Below the pieces are notes generated by a model. The model saw nothing but the letters and a program-made list of their open reading frames with translations. It searched no databases and was not told the origin of the DNA. Below are positions 24,101-30,700 of a stretch of DNA of 64,000 nucleotides, one piece after another. Where the stretch lies: the NCBI RefSeq assembly GCF_900291465.1, contig NZ_LT985808.1, positions 1,001,730-1,065,729 on the forward strand, read 5' to 3'. How positions within the stretch are numbered: position 1 is the stretch's first letter; every line of letters begins with the position of its first letter. Made by a program: the position numbers and the translations under genes. This DNA comes from Bacteroides sp. Marseille-P3684. GTDB lineage: Bacteria; Bacteroidota; Bacteroidia; Bacteroidales; Bacteroidaceae.

Positions 24101-24408
24101 TGTTGTCCTTCCAATGCAGCTTGCTTGGCTTCTGCAGCGGCGATGGCAGCTTCGTCAGCTGAAGCCTGAGCCTCCTGGACAGCTTTCTCGGCGGCTTCTA
24201 TATCGCTCTGCAATCCGGTCTGTGCTGACTGTAAGCTGGAGATGGAGCTATTGACTGCCTCCAGCTGCTGAGTCAGGTCGGCTTTGTTCGCCTCGTCCTG
24301 ATTGCGGAGCTCATCAATGTCGTCATCGTAATCCTTACATGACGTTACTACTCCTGCTGAGAGCAAGGCTGCACTGAACAGAAGCGCATTCATAAACTTT
24401 TTGTTCAT
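21106..24408 (-). CDS. Large surface lipoprotein with N-terminal coiled coil (S-layer-like / PL29 N-terminal-type)
   Basis: This 1100-aa protein has a lipoprotein signal (lipobox cysteine Cys24 in VVTSCKDYDDD). The acidic residues right after the cysteine resemble the surface-export signal of Bacteroidota lipoproteins. Residues about 30-275 are a heptad-rich coiled coil full of Ala, Gln and Glu. The rest (about 280-1100) is Asp/Asn/Tyr/Thr-rich and probably several beta-sandwich domains. No catalytic motif is recognised. The N-terminus is typical of large Bacteroidales surface proteins; a similar protein in B. thetaiotaomicron (BT1927) forms a phase-variable S-layer. Base composition is clearly more AT-rich than the neighbouring housekeeping genes. 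It lies inside the putative invertible segment, 60 bp downstream of the regulator C-terminal half. Confidence 0.8.
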   Translation of the reverse strand: MNKKFMNALLFSAALLSAGVVTSCKDYDDDIDELRNQDEANKADLTQQLEAVNSSISSLQSAQTGLQSDIEAAEKAVQEAQASADEAAIAAAEAKQAALEGQQAAIDEAAKSLTAAKEELTSLIQQGDNALQEDIDAVEAALTICQGNVEALLAFQGQTEETLAELDKAYQELNTTVKGISAKVEDLLNRIGKAETAIVAQETALNTYKQTNNAAIDDIQTDLSALAAQVDKWKGLDPTELEAMGGEIEQAQQDIATLNSRIATVNENLAVLYTAIYKGITHIEMVYGLQKGETGKKYAESDLVLLSDVAKYTYTFGTKGEKHNELNPKAEMENAQSFVEGERRRLSETLLVRVTPADASLSAEEISLVDTKGTDLVSEGYVRVVSVEKFQGTLTTRAAQNENGLYEITIEVGSKADDTQSFDFEKAFKEVTTMNDHQVMFALGVNQNYGALKDNAATAGGVRKVTSSYELTFGEDRKGEVGSIGFSVYETNNEDLTKKRVNEIQNRWDGDVKEDKAPYEYQWKDDIEVRPTWEYVNPDFNASVTRYDARRNEDCFAIAQDTKFTVELDDETKQAKYFYISLDRDFAGESDASELRAWNTFQEGISGDIDKVLDIDACDGKATLSINLGDYEYDDEILGFRVYAVNADGTYVDPDGRAFYVHVGKAAVALPAVKTDIVVNPYDANYYDYSDYVLVNGIPETIIEAANIASYDIDSKMIEPIYKDNDGTLISGNVFKVHYYDANKKELKWNDLKHGKGWQNVKYIRTQFEVGAAYLVDDHVYTGTITVKADDGRILATIPVEAKKSLPQTAPEGFGIKANQINGGIHINYLEPTKYGQYGEGLLTRVFNGMDRNDEGAEHYIITFENARRDGQEPEDLVVTGTNGFMNYSGYRFEVAREFIDNTVKHATKVEFDWGKISYTFNEIQDRCVASNHTITVEEFETIFSCIYDAEIMTWDWAESVTGKDDKNPVITYAETYNAFNPSGLTWEVVESTNSFNDTDFGKTLKEFVTARDKEFGSAIDRMNGQYKSIALYTNVDDKTTKNEYFEPYFDYSGNLCFKPTKHNPYDNPTDNVESTLRIVYVDIFGHDVVIDLPVTVEKR

Positions 24409-24468
24409 AATACTAAAACTTTAAATTTAAAGATTAATAAAACTGGTTTTGTTGTTTTCATTCGGATG

Positions 24469-24717
24469 TCAATCACAGCTTTCCCTGCAAGTGCTCACGT
24501 AGTGGTTGGGCGTGATGCCTTCACAACGCTTGAACGAGGCGTAGAAAGTGCTCTTCGAGGCGAAGCCGCACACGAAGGGAATGTCTTTGAGCCTACAGAT
24601 GCCCCGGCGCAATACGTCCTTGGCATACTGAACACGGTACCAATTGATTAAGGACTTCAAGTTGCAGCCGAACATCTCGTTGACCGTGTTCGACAGATAG
24701 GTAGTATTTGTACCCAC
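24469..24717 (-). pseudogene. C-terminal half of the split AraC-type regulator
   Basis: The 82-aa frame (GTG at 24717) reads VGTNTTYLSNTVNEMFG, then a second helix-turn-helix (CRLKDIPFVCGFASKSTFYASFKRCEGITPNHYV), i.e. an AraC-family DNA-binding domain lacking its first helices. Those helices are encoded at 20811-20979 on the other strand. Upstream of 24717 the frame stays open for about 450 bases but has no ATG, GTG or TTG start and no family resemblance, so this fragment is probably not translated here. In the inverted orientation it would complete a 137-aa regulator located 60 bp before the lipoprotein gene. Confidence 0.75.
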
Positions 24718-24719
24718 TA
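24703..24719 (-). repeat. Right inverted repeat of putative invertible segment
   Basis: On the - strand this reads TAGTGGGTACAAATACT, differing from the left repeat at one base. The immediate flanks carry GTAGTA and TACTAC arms around an 11-bp centre, a layout compatible with a tyrosine-recombinase core site. Confidence 0.7.
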
Positions 24720-25199
24720 CTACTCTGTTTCCTGCAACCTGCAGCCTGACAGCCAGGAAGATGGAGGAAGGAAACCGACGGGTGACCAGGATGCGACCGG
24801 ATTTGCCGCAGGATACGCGGACGGGAACAGAGAGGGAGCGAAGGACTTCCCGTCTGTAAAAAATACTGATAAACAGGAACGTTTGAAGGAACGGTTTCAG
24901 TTCGTGAACGGGGACTGGAGCGGCGAAAAGCGAGGTGACCAGCGGGTGACCGTCAGTGTGAGGGAAAGGTGCGAGGGAAGCGGGGAACAGGAATTTGGCA
25001 TACTGACTTTTTGATGGGGAAAAGGGGTTGTCTGCTTTCCTTTTTTCAAAAATCAGGCTTTTCAGCTGACGCGTACTTTGTCGATTCCGAACAATCTGGC
25101 ATGGAGATGCTAAGGACTGTGAATAGAAATGGTGAAAAAAGCGCCTGATTTTAGAAAACTATACATTTCATTTTCGGAAAACAGGCAAAACGTGCCCGG

Positions 25200-25278
25200 A
25201 ACAATATTGTTTCGCGAGCCAAACAATATTGTTTGAGGCGTCAAACAATATAGTTTCACCTGCCAAACACTATTGTTT
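25200..25278. repeat. Four AAACAATATTGTTT palindromes at exact 22-bp spacing
   Basis: Copies are AACAATATTGTT (25200-25211), AAACAATATTGTTT (25221-25234), AAACAATATAGTTT (25243-25256) and AAACACTATTGTTT (25265-25278). Their centres lie exactly 22 bp apart, two turns of B-DNA. The intervening 8-bp spacers are GC-rich and unrelated. This looks like an operator array for a dimeric regulator bound on one face of the helix, but no regulator or target gene can be named. Confidence 0.8.
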
Positions 25279-25484
25279 CGTGCTCGGAAGTCAAATCTTT
25301 GGAATGTGGAAGTAAAAAGAAGTGAGTTTCCTTTTCCAGAAGGAGTGCCGTGTCAATAAATCAGAAGGTATTAAAAAGTATGCTTGTCGAGGTGACGGGT
25401 GGCTGCATGTTGCGTTTCGTCCGTTGAACCTCTCTCTAGAAAAGCTGTGGAGAGGAAATGGTGTCAAACTGTATTTTGCGAATC

Positions 25485-25568
25485 GCCTGAGAATGCCACG
25501 AAATTCACCGATTCGTATTTTGGTGCGAGAAAATGCGTTGTGGAAGGCTTCGTTTGACACTTTGTCAG
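25485..25568 (+). repeat. Dispersed intergenic repeat, copy 2
   Basis: Begins CGCCTGAGAATGCC, continues through TGTGGAAGGC and ends TTCGTTTGACACTTTGTCA, the same order of blocks as at 12377-12469 with different filler lengths. Confidence 0.4.
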
Positions 25569-25633
25569 ATGCCGCAGGTGGTGTGTGCCGGTTGGAAACA
25601 GAAAGGCACAGGGGAGACATCCTTTAAAAAGAA

Positions 25634-25668
25634 GCCCGCCATTGACGTTTGTTTTGTCAAAGACGGGC
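25634..25668 (-). terminator. Intrinsic terminator of the beta-propeller lipoprotein gene
   Basis: GCCCG and CGGGC with inner TTGAC and GTCAA arms form a hairpin; on the - strand it is followed by TTCTTTTTAAA. It lies 35 bp past the stop codon at 25703. Confidence 0.8.
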
Positions 25669-25702
25669 AACTTACCATGTTCTAATTTATATCGAACTCA
25701 CG

Positions 25703-26854
25703 TTAATTTAAATCATAAAATACCAGCACCGGATTTCCTTCTTCATCCGCCTGATTCAAACAAGCCTTCAACTCAGGAGAGATAATCTCCTCTTCCATAT
25801 CAAGCAACGAAAGGCTGCCTACCAGCAAATCCCCATCCGTGCCGACTGGCATTGGAAACAAACCGCCCAACCCCAAATCGTCCTGCACGTCAGCGGCTTT
25901 CACGTTGGCAACCCGACCCGAAGACTTGTTATAAACCGACAGATACAAGTCTTTTTGAACATAATACTTCACGGCTAAGGCAGCCCGGTTTTCATATACA
26001 TACAGAAAACGGATATAATCGTCCGACAAGATCTCACGCATTACATCTCCCGAATCTTCCGCTTTTTCAAAGACAGCAGCTTCGGGGAAGGTTCGATCTC
26101 CCCACTTCATCTCCAGGCATACCTTCAATGAATCATTCGTCCATTCATAAATCCGGTTCGAAAAATAGGGGTAAACACGTATCTTTCCTTCATAACCATA
26201 AAACGGAGCCGTATGCCCATGCAATATCCTGCCGGAAGCCGGTGCATCATATGCAGTGGACAACACATTACCCTCCTTATCTGCCTCTACATATTGCTTT
26301 CCGCGGAAAGAATCATTCTGCCGTAAAGGGAAATAATATAGATAATCGCCCTCCGCAGGAACGCAGAAAGCTAACGGAGCCTGCCCGGGAAGTTTAATAT
26401 CTTCTTCATATTCAAAGGTTGTCAGATCATACTTCAACAGTTTCGACATCATACGGTCCATCACATACAGTGAGCTGTCGGAGCGGTCAATCCAAAACGA
26501 ATGCGGACTGAGGAATTCTCCCGGTCCGTTCCCCGTTCCCTCTATCTTATGAATAAACTTTCCGTCCGTTGCCGAAAATACCAGCACTGCATTGGTTTTA
26601 TACGTATCAAGCAGATAAATCCTGTCTTTCCATACTTCAAGCTGATCTATAGTTCCAAACAACGAGCTATCGGATGTCTCCAAAGGAAGAAAGCGTTCAA
26701 TCCTTATCAGATCCGAACTTTTGCAAGTTTGCACATTACCGAAATCTACAAGCTCCGCTACCGGCTGGCTTGCGCCTTTCCGGGAGGTGCAACCGACAAA
26801 TAGAATCAATAAAGTTGTAATAAATAGAACGAATACTTTATGCATACCTGTCAT
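25703..26854 (-). CDS. 6-bladed beta-propeller lipoprotein (BF3164-like)
   Basis: The 383-aa protein begins with a lipoprotein signal (Cys22 in LFVGCTS). It then shows the repeated pattern of Bacteroidales 6-bladed propeller proteins: IERFLPLETSDSSLFGTIDQLEVWKDRIYLLDTYKTNAVLVFSATDGKF and GNGPGEFLSPHSFWID. The family is usually annotated as NHL-like or 6-bladed beta-propeller and is abundant on Bacteroidales surfaces; no enzymatic role is established. Codon usage is more AT-rich than the genes after it. It ends at a strong terminator and starts 20 bp from the stop of the ferredoxin-type gene upstream. Confidence 0.8.
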   Translation of the reverse strand: MTGMHKVFVLFITTLLILFVGCTSRKGASQPVAELVDFGNVQTCKSSDLIRIERFLPLETSDSSLFGTIDQLEVWKDRIYLLDTYKTNAVLVFSATDGKFIHKIEGTGNGPGEFLSPHSFWIDRSDSSLYVMDRMMSKLLKYDLTTFEYEEDIKLPGQAPLAFCVPAEGDYLYYFPLRQNDSFRGKQYVEADKEGNVLSTAYDAPASGRILHGHTAPFYGYEGKIRVYPYFSNRIYEWTNDSLKVCLEMKWGDRTFPEAAVFEKAEDSGDVMREILSDDYIRFLYVYENRAALAVKYYVQKDLYLSVYNKSSGRVANVKAADVQDDLGLGGLFPMPVGTDGDLLVGSLSLLDMEEEIISPELKACLNQADEEGNPVLVFYDLN

Positions 26855-26874
26855 ATTACAAGTTTAACGTTAAT

Positions 26875-27657
26875 TTAAAGGAACAGTTCCGGCTCGCGGC
26901 GTGCACTGCATTTGGCGTGGAGCATGGCGGTATAGGGCGTGTCGAACGTCAGTGCTCCGGTGGGGCAGGATTTCACGCAGGCGCAACACTTGATGCAGGT
27001 CGACGGTTCGGTCAGCACTTCGCCATCGTCGGTCATGCGGATGGACATGGTGGGGCAGGAATTGATGCAGGTGCCGCAGCCGGTGCAGTCGTCTTCCTGC
27101 CAGACAGGTGCCTGGGGAGTGGGTGTGCCGACGGTGCGGTAGGGGACATTGCCCTTGATAAAAAAAGGTGTCAGTGTTCCGACTGATTCACCTTTGCGGC
27201 GTGCCTCGCGTCCGAAAGCTTCCGCCTTTGCACAGTCTTCCGCGTCGGGACGTCCCTCGGCGATGGGCATGCCGGGACGACTGTAGGAATGTTCGCCGAT
27301 GAAGGCTCCTGCTGCCAGAGGAAGGAAGCCCTGTGTTGTGAGCACGTCCCGCAGTTCGACGAGGGCGTCCTCATAGTCTCGGTTGCCGTAGGTGGCAATC
27401 AGGATGGCAGGCGTGGCATCGCCCAGCACGTTTTTCAGGCGTGTCAGTGCCAGGGGTGCGACACGTCCGGCATAGACAGGCACGGACACGATGGCGAGGC
27501 AGTCGTTTGCCAGGCGGATGGGAGATTTCAGCTGTCGACAGGTCAGGTCGAGTATGTCGTTCGGCAGGTCCTGCCAGGCACGTGCCACGGCAGTTGCCAC
27601 CCGCAACGACGTATGGGTGGGGGAGAAGGTGATGACCCGGGTGTGTGTGATGTTCAT
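26875..27657 (-). CDS. EFR1-type flavodoxin/ferredoxin protein
   Basis: Residues about 1-170 of this 260-aa protein resemble a flavodoxin fold (VITFSPTHTSLRVATAVARAW near the N-terminus, SVPVYAGRVAPLALTRL, ATYGNRDYEDALVEL). Residues about 185-245 carry two complete 4Fe-4S motifs, CTGCGTCINSCP and CIKCCACVKSCP. It is a soluble electron carrier; the partner is not identifiable from the neighbours. It is GC-rich like the flanking housekeeping genes. Confidence 0.88.
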   Translation of the reverse strand: MNITHTRVITFSPTHTSLRVATAVARAWQDLPNDILDLTCRQLKSPIRLANDCLAIVSVPVYAGRVAPLALTRLKNVLGDATPAILIATYGNRDYEDALVELRDVLTTQGFLPLAAGAFIGEHSYSRPGMPIAEGRPDAEDCAKAEAFGREARRKGESVGTLTPFFIKGNVPYRTVGTPTPQAPVWQEDDCTGCGTCINSCPTMSIRMTDDGEVLTEPSTCIKCCACVKSCPTGALTFDTPYTAMLHAKCSARREPELFL

Positions 27658-27726
27658 AAATGGAAGATAAGTTCGTTGGTTAGTCGTTGCAAAGGTAAGA
27701 AATGCTTTTGAATTTCTACGACAAAG

Positions 27727-28107
27727 TCAGTCTCCGGATTGTGCTTCCGTCTGTCCCAGTATCCATTCGCGGAGGACCCGGGCATGGTTGCAGGTGGTGC
27801 TGCGTGCGCCGTAGATGAGGCTGACGTTGCCTTGTTGCAGGAGTTCGTGGCAGTGGCGTGCGAAGTCGGTGGCGGCAGGATTCTCGTCCAGCTCTTCCCG
27901 GTAGCGGTGTGCAAACTCCTCAAAATTTTCTTCTTTGTGTCCGAACCATTGGCGCAGGGCGGTCGAGGGGGTTACCTCTTTAGCCCATTCGTCGATGGCG
28001 GCAGCCTCTTTGGACAGTCCGCGGGGCCAGAGACGGTCGATCAGGATGCGGTGTCCGTCGGTTGGTTCGGCAGGCAGATAAGCCCGCTTGATGCGTAATT
28101 CGTACAT
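27727..28107 (-). CDS. DUF488 (YeaO-like) protein
   Basis: The 126-aa protein matches DUF488: IKRAYLPAEPTDGHRILIDRLWPRGLSK, then ALRQWFGHKEENFEEFAHRYREEL and VSLIYGARSTTCNHARVL. The family is widespread; its biochemical function is not settled. It is 69 bp upstream of the ferredoxin-type gene on the same strand and may be co-transcribed. Confidence 0.88.
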   Translation of the reverse strand: MYELRIKRAYLPAEPTDGHRILIDRLWPRGLSKEAAAIDEWAKEVTPSTALRQWFGHKEENFEEFAHRYREELDENPAATDFARHCHELLQQGNVSLIYGARSTTCNHARVLREWILGQTEAQSGD

Positions 28108-28165
28108 GGTGGTTATTCTCCTTTCTTTTTTCGTTGACTTGAATGCAGCTTGCTCTGAAACAAAA

Positions 28166-28203
28166 ACACTCCAACTGTCAACAGGGGTCGGCAGTTGGAG
28201 TGT
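28166..28203 (-). terminator. Intrinsic terminator of the kduI operon
   Basis: ACACTCCAACTG (28166-28177) and CAGTTGGAGTGT (28192-28203) form a perfect 12-bp stem; on the - strand it is followed by TTTTTG. It lies 25 bp beyond the kduI stop. Confidence 0.88.
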
Positions 28204-28228
28204 GTATGTGCGGACGGGTTGTCCCGTC

Positions 28229-29155
28229 TTATCTCATTTCAAGATATTGAATCTTGTCCTGGTCTCCGTAGTCGAGGTTCTCTCCAGCCATACCCCAGAT
28301 GAACATGTAGTTGCTCGTTCCGGCAGCGGCGTGGATGGACCATTCGGGCGACATGATAGCCTGTTCGTTGTGCAGCCATACGAGACGCTCCTCCTGCGGT
28401 TCGCCCATGAGGTGGCAGATGGCGTTGCCTTCCGGTACGTTGAAGTAGAAGTAGGCCTCAATGCGGCGGCTGTGTACGTGAGGCGGCATGGTGTTCCATA
28501 CGCTGCCCGGCTTCAGTTCGGTCAGACCCATCTGGAGCTGGCAGGGACCTTCCTCGAGGACGTTGTTCACGATGAGCTGGTTGATGACACGGTCGTTGCT
28601 CTCCTCCAGCTTGCCGGCAGCCATGCTGTTTGCCTTGAGGGAGCCCTTGCGTCCGTCGATGGTAATCCACTGCGTCTTGTACTCCTTGTGTGCCGTGGCG
28701 GAGTTCAGGTAGAACTTGGCAGGGTTGGCAGCATCCTTGCTCTTGAAGGTCACCTGCTTGTTGCCGCGGCCCACGTAGAGAGCCTCCTTGAATTTCAGTT
28801 CATATTCCTTCCCGTCAACCGTCACGATGCCGTCTCCACCGACGTTGATGACGCCCAGTTCACGGTTGTAGAGGAAGTAGGGAGCCTTCAGCGGGTCGAT
28901 GGTGTCCAGCGAAAGTTCTTTGGTGGCAGGTACGGCACCGCCGAAGATGAAGCGGTCGTACATGGAGTAAGTCACGTTAATCTGGTCGGGGACCATAACT
29001 TTTTCCATCGTGAAGGCGCTGCGCAGACGTTGCGTGTCGTAGTTCTTCACGTCCTGCGGGTTGCAGGCAGTCTGGATGGTGTAGTTCACTTGGGCAGAGG
29101 CGCTCAGTGCAGCCACGCCCATCATGATGGCAAGTGTCAATCGTTTCATAGTCAT
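28229..29155 (-). CDS. kduI: 5-dehydro-4-deoxy-D-glucuronate isomerase with N-terminal signal peptide
   Basis: The protein has 308 aa. From about residue 25 on it aligns along its whole length with KduI ([75 protein letters not shown]). The metal ligands are expected in HVHSRRIE and IHAAAG. KduI interconverts 4-deoxy-L-threo-5-hexosulose uronate and 3-deoxy-D-glycero-2,5-hexodiulosonate in breakdown of unsaturated uronates. Unlike the usual ~280-aa cytosolic enzyme, it begins [20 protein letters not shown], a typical Sec signal (the ATG at 29149 is an equally good start). This implies a periplasmic enzyme. It is 15 bp downstream of a PTS-type permease gene and is followed by a terminator. Confidence 0.92.
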   Translation of the reverse strand: MTMKRLTLAIMMGVAALSASAQVNYTIQTACNPQDVKNYDTQRLRSAFTMEKVMVPDQINVTYSMYDRFIFGGAVPATKELSLDTIDPLKAPYFLYNRELGVINVGGDGIVTVDGKEYELKFKEALYVGRGNKQVTFKSKDAANPAKFYLNSATAHKEYKTQWITIDGRKGSLKANSMAAGKLEESNDRVINQLIVNNVLEEGPCQLQMGLTELKPGSVWNTMPPHVHSRRIEAYFYFNVPEGNAICHLMGEPQEERLVWLHNEQAIMSPEWSIHAAAGTSNYMFIWGMAGENLDYGDQDKIQYLEMR

Positions 29156-29170
29156 ATAATTATGTGTTTC

Positions 29171-30565
29171 TTACTTGTTCTTGTTTCCGGATGCTTTGAT
29201 GATGCGTACGCGGTTGAGGTACATCATGCCCATGGTGAAGAGCACGAGGATGCCGGCACCGATGTACTTGAAGCTGTATGTCAGGTGGAAGATGACCCAC
29301 GAGAAGATGCTCGAAGCGAAGTCAAGCGCACCACCGCCTTGGAAGCCTTCGGGGATGCGTACGGCGGCATCCTGGGTCTTCACATAGACGTCGGTGGCTG
29401 CCTCGGTGAAGAAGGGGGCCAGGTTGGTCACGAAGTAGAGTCCAACGATGAGTGCTATCAGTCCGACGATGAAGGTCTTCAGCACGTTACCCTTGGTGAT
29501 GGGGAGTACGGCAGGGAAGAGGTAGAACATGCCGGCGAGTGAGGCCAGCGGAAGGAACTGGTTGCCCGGCAGGATGACCGAGAGGAACAGCACGACGGGG
29601 ATGAGCAGCAGCGAAACGACCAGGGTCGTGGGGTGACCGATGACCAATGCCGGGCTCATGCCGATGTTCAGACCGGCACTGTTCTTGAATTTGCGGGCGA
29701 TGAGTTCGCGGGTGGCGTCGGAGATGGGTTTCAGTCCTTCGATGAAGAGGCTGGTGATGCGCGGAATCAGCTCCATGACGGCTCCCATCTGGATGCCCAG
29801 TTTGAGGATACCGGGGATGCCGGCAACGAGTTCCTGGCTGTCCTTGCAGGCAAGTGCGCCGATGGCACATCCCACGATGACACCGAGGAAGAGCGGTTCG
29901 CCCATGATGCCGAATTTCTTCTTCATGCCTTCGGCGTCGATGTTGAGCTTGTCGAAGCCGGGAATCTTGTCGAGCACCTTGTTGATGACTACGGCAAACG
30001 GCACGAATCCCTGGCAGAACGGTTGCGGGATGGAGATGCCGTCCATGCCGTCGTAGTATTTCTGGAACTTGTCGGCGGTCAGGTCTGCCATGATGAGGGT
30101 GATGATGTAGCAGATGATGGCGGCGAAGAAGCCCCACCAGATGTTGCCGCAGGCAAAGTAGACCACTGCCCCGATGAAGGCAAAGTGCCAGTAGTTCCAC
30201 AGGTCGATGTTGACAGTCTTGGTTGTCTTGGTGAGGAGCATCACGATGTTCACCGCCAGGCAGACGGGAATGATGAATGCACCCACCGAGGTGTTGTATG
30301 CCACGGAAGCCGCGGCGGGCCATCCCATGTCGAAGATGTCCAGGCTCAGGCCATAGATTTCAGTGACCTTCTTGAGCGGTTCGCCCAGGCTGTCGGTGAG
30401 CAGTCTCGTGATGACCGAGAGTCCCACAAAACCCACGCCGACGAGCAATCCGCTCTTGAGCGCTTTTCCGAATTTGATACCGATACACACGCCGAGTATC
30501 GTAAAGATGATAGGCATCATGACGGGTGCCCCCAGACCGATAATGTAGCTGAATACTGCTTCCAT
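29171..30565 (-). CDS. PTS galactitol-type EIIC (GatC-like) membrane permease, orphan
   Basis: The 464-aa protein is strongly hydrophobic with about a dozen membrane segments and matches the EIIC component of galactitol-type PTS (GLGAPVMMPIIFTILGVCIGIKFGKALKSG; MGEPLFLGVIVGCAIGAL; GMSPALVIGHPTTLVVSLL). No EIIA, EIIB, HPr or EI gene is nearby, and Bacteroidota generally lack the phosphotransferase cascade, so it may work as a phosphorylation-independent carrier. Being directly upstream of kduI (15 bp), it likely imports the KduI product or a related uronate-derived keto-sugar. A -7 type element lies at 30617-30624. Confidence 0.85.
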   Translation of the reverse strand: MEAVFSYIIGLGAPVMMPIIFTILGVCIGIKFGKALKSGLLVGVGFVGLSVITRLLTDSLGEPLKKVTEIYGLSLDIFDMGWPAAASVAYNTSVGAFIIPVCLAVNIVMLLTKTTKTVNIDLWNYWHFAFIGAVVYFACGNIWWGFFAAIICYIITLIMADLTADKFQKYYDGMDGISIPQPFCQGFVPFAVVINKVLDKIPGFDKLNIDAEGMKKKFGIMGEPLFLGVIVGCAIGALACKDSQELVAGIPGILKLGIQMGAVMELIPRITSLFIEGLKPISDATRELIARKFKNSAGLNIGMSPALVIGHPTTLVVSLLLIPVVLFLSVILPGNQFLPLASLAGMFYLFPAVLPITKGNVLKTFIVGLIALIVGLYFVTNLAPFFTEAATDVYVKTQDAAVRIPEGFQGGGALDFASSIFSWVIFHLTYSFKYIGAGILVLFTMGMMYLNRVRIIKASGNKNK

Positions 30566-30616
30566 GCTTTTGTTAGTAATTTTAGGGTATTAGTTTTTCA
30601 AGTATTTCGTTTGGCG

Positions 30617-30624
30617 CAAAATTA
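30617..30624 (-). promoter_or_regulatory. Putative -7 element of the EIIC-kduI operon
   Basis: On the - strand this reads TAATTTTG (TAnnTTTG), 51 bp upstream of the EIIC start codon. Confidence 0.5.
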
Positions 30625-30700
30625 GTGTTTTTTTGTTAGATACGGTTCCTCTATTATGTAGATTATGTCGCACGGAGGTACCGGATTATATGTTTTTTTC

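Larger units (their letters stand above)
20974..24719. mobile_element. Putative invertible DNA segment (phase switch) carrying lipoprotein gene and regulator C-terminus
   Basis: The segment is bounded by an inverted pair of TAGTGGGTACARATACT. Inside are, from right to left on the - strand, the C-terminal half of an AraC-type regulator, a 60-bp gap, the 1100-aa surface lipoprotein gene and a terminator. Inversion would rejoin the regulator (N-half at 20811-20979 outside the segment) and place it directly upstream of the lipoprotein gene on the + strand. This is inference from the split gene and the repeats; no recombinase is adjacent, the nearest being at 42867-44075. A fixed ancestral inversion would look the same in a single sequence. 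Confidence 0.65.
24720..25702. other. Long intergenic region with palindrome array
   Basis: About 1 kb between the switch and the propeller lipoprotein gene contains no gene I can support. It holds four regularly spaced palindromes (25200-25278), one copy of a dispersed repeat (25485-25568) and the terminator of the next - strand gene (25634-25668). Several overlapping frames exist on both strands but show no family features. Confidence 0.6.

Noticed and set aside
24720..25170. Open frame continuing upstream of the regulator C-terminal half on the - strand
   Set aside because: About 450 bases without a stop, but no usable start codon and no protein-like character; probably chance in GC-rich DNA.
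25200..25278. Regular repeats considered as a CRISPR array
   Set aside because: Repeats are 14-bp palindromes with 8-bp spacers, far too short, and no cas gene is present.
25291..25627. Overlapping ~100-aa frames on both strands in the spacer
   Set aside because: No homology features, no promoter motif, and they overlap a dispersed repeat; not supported as genes.
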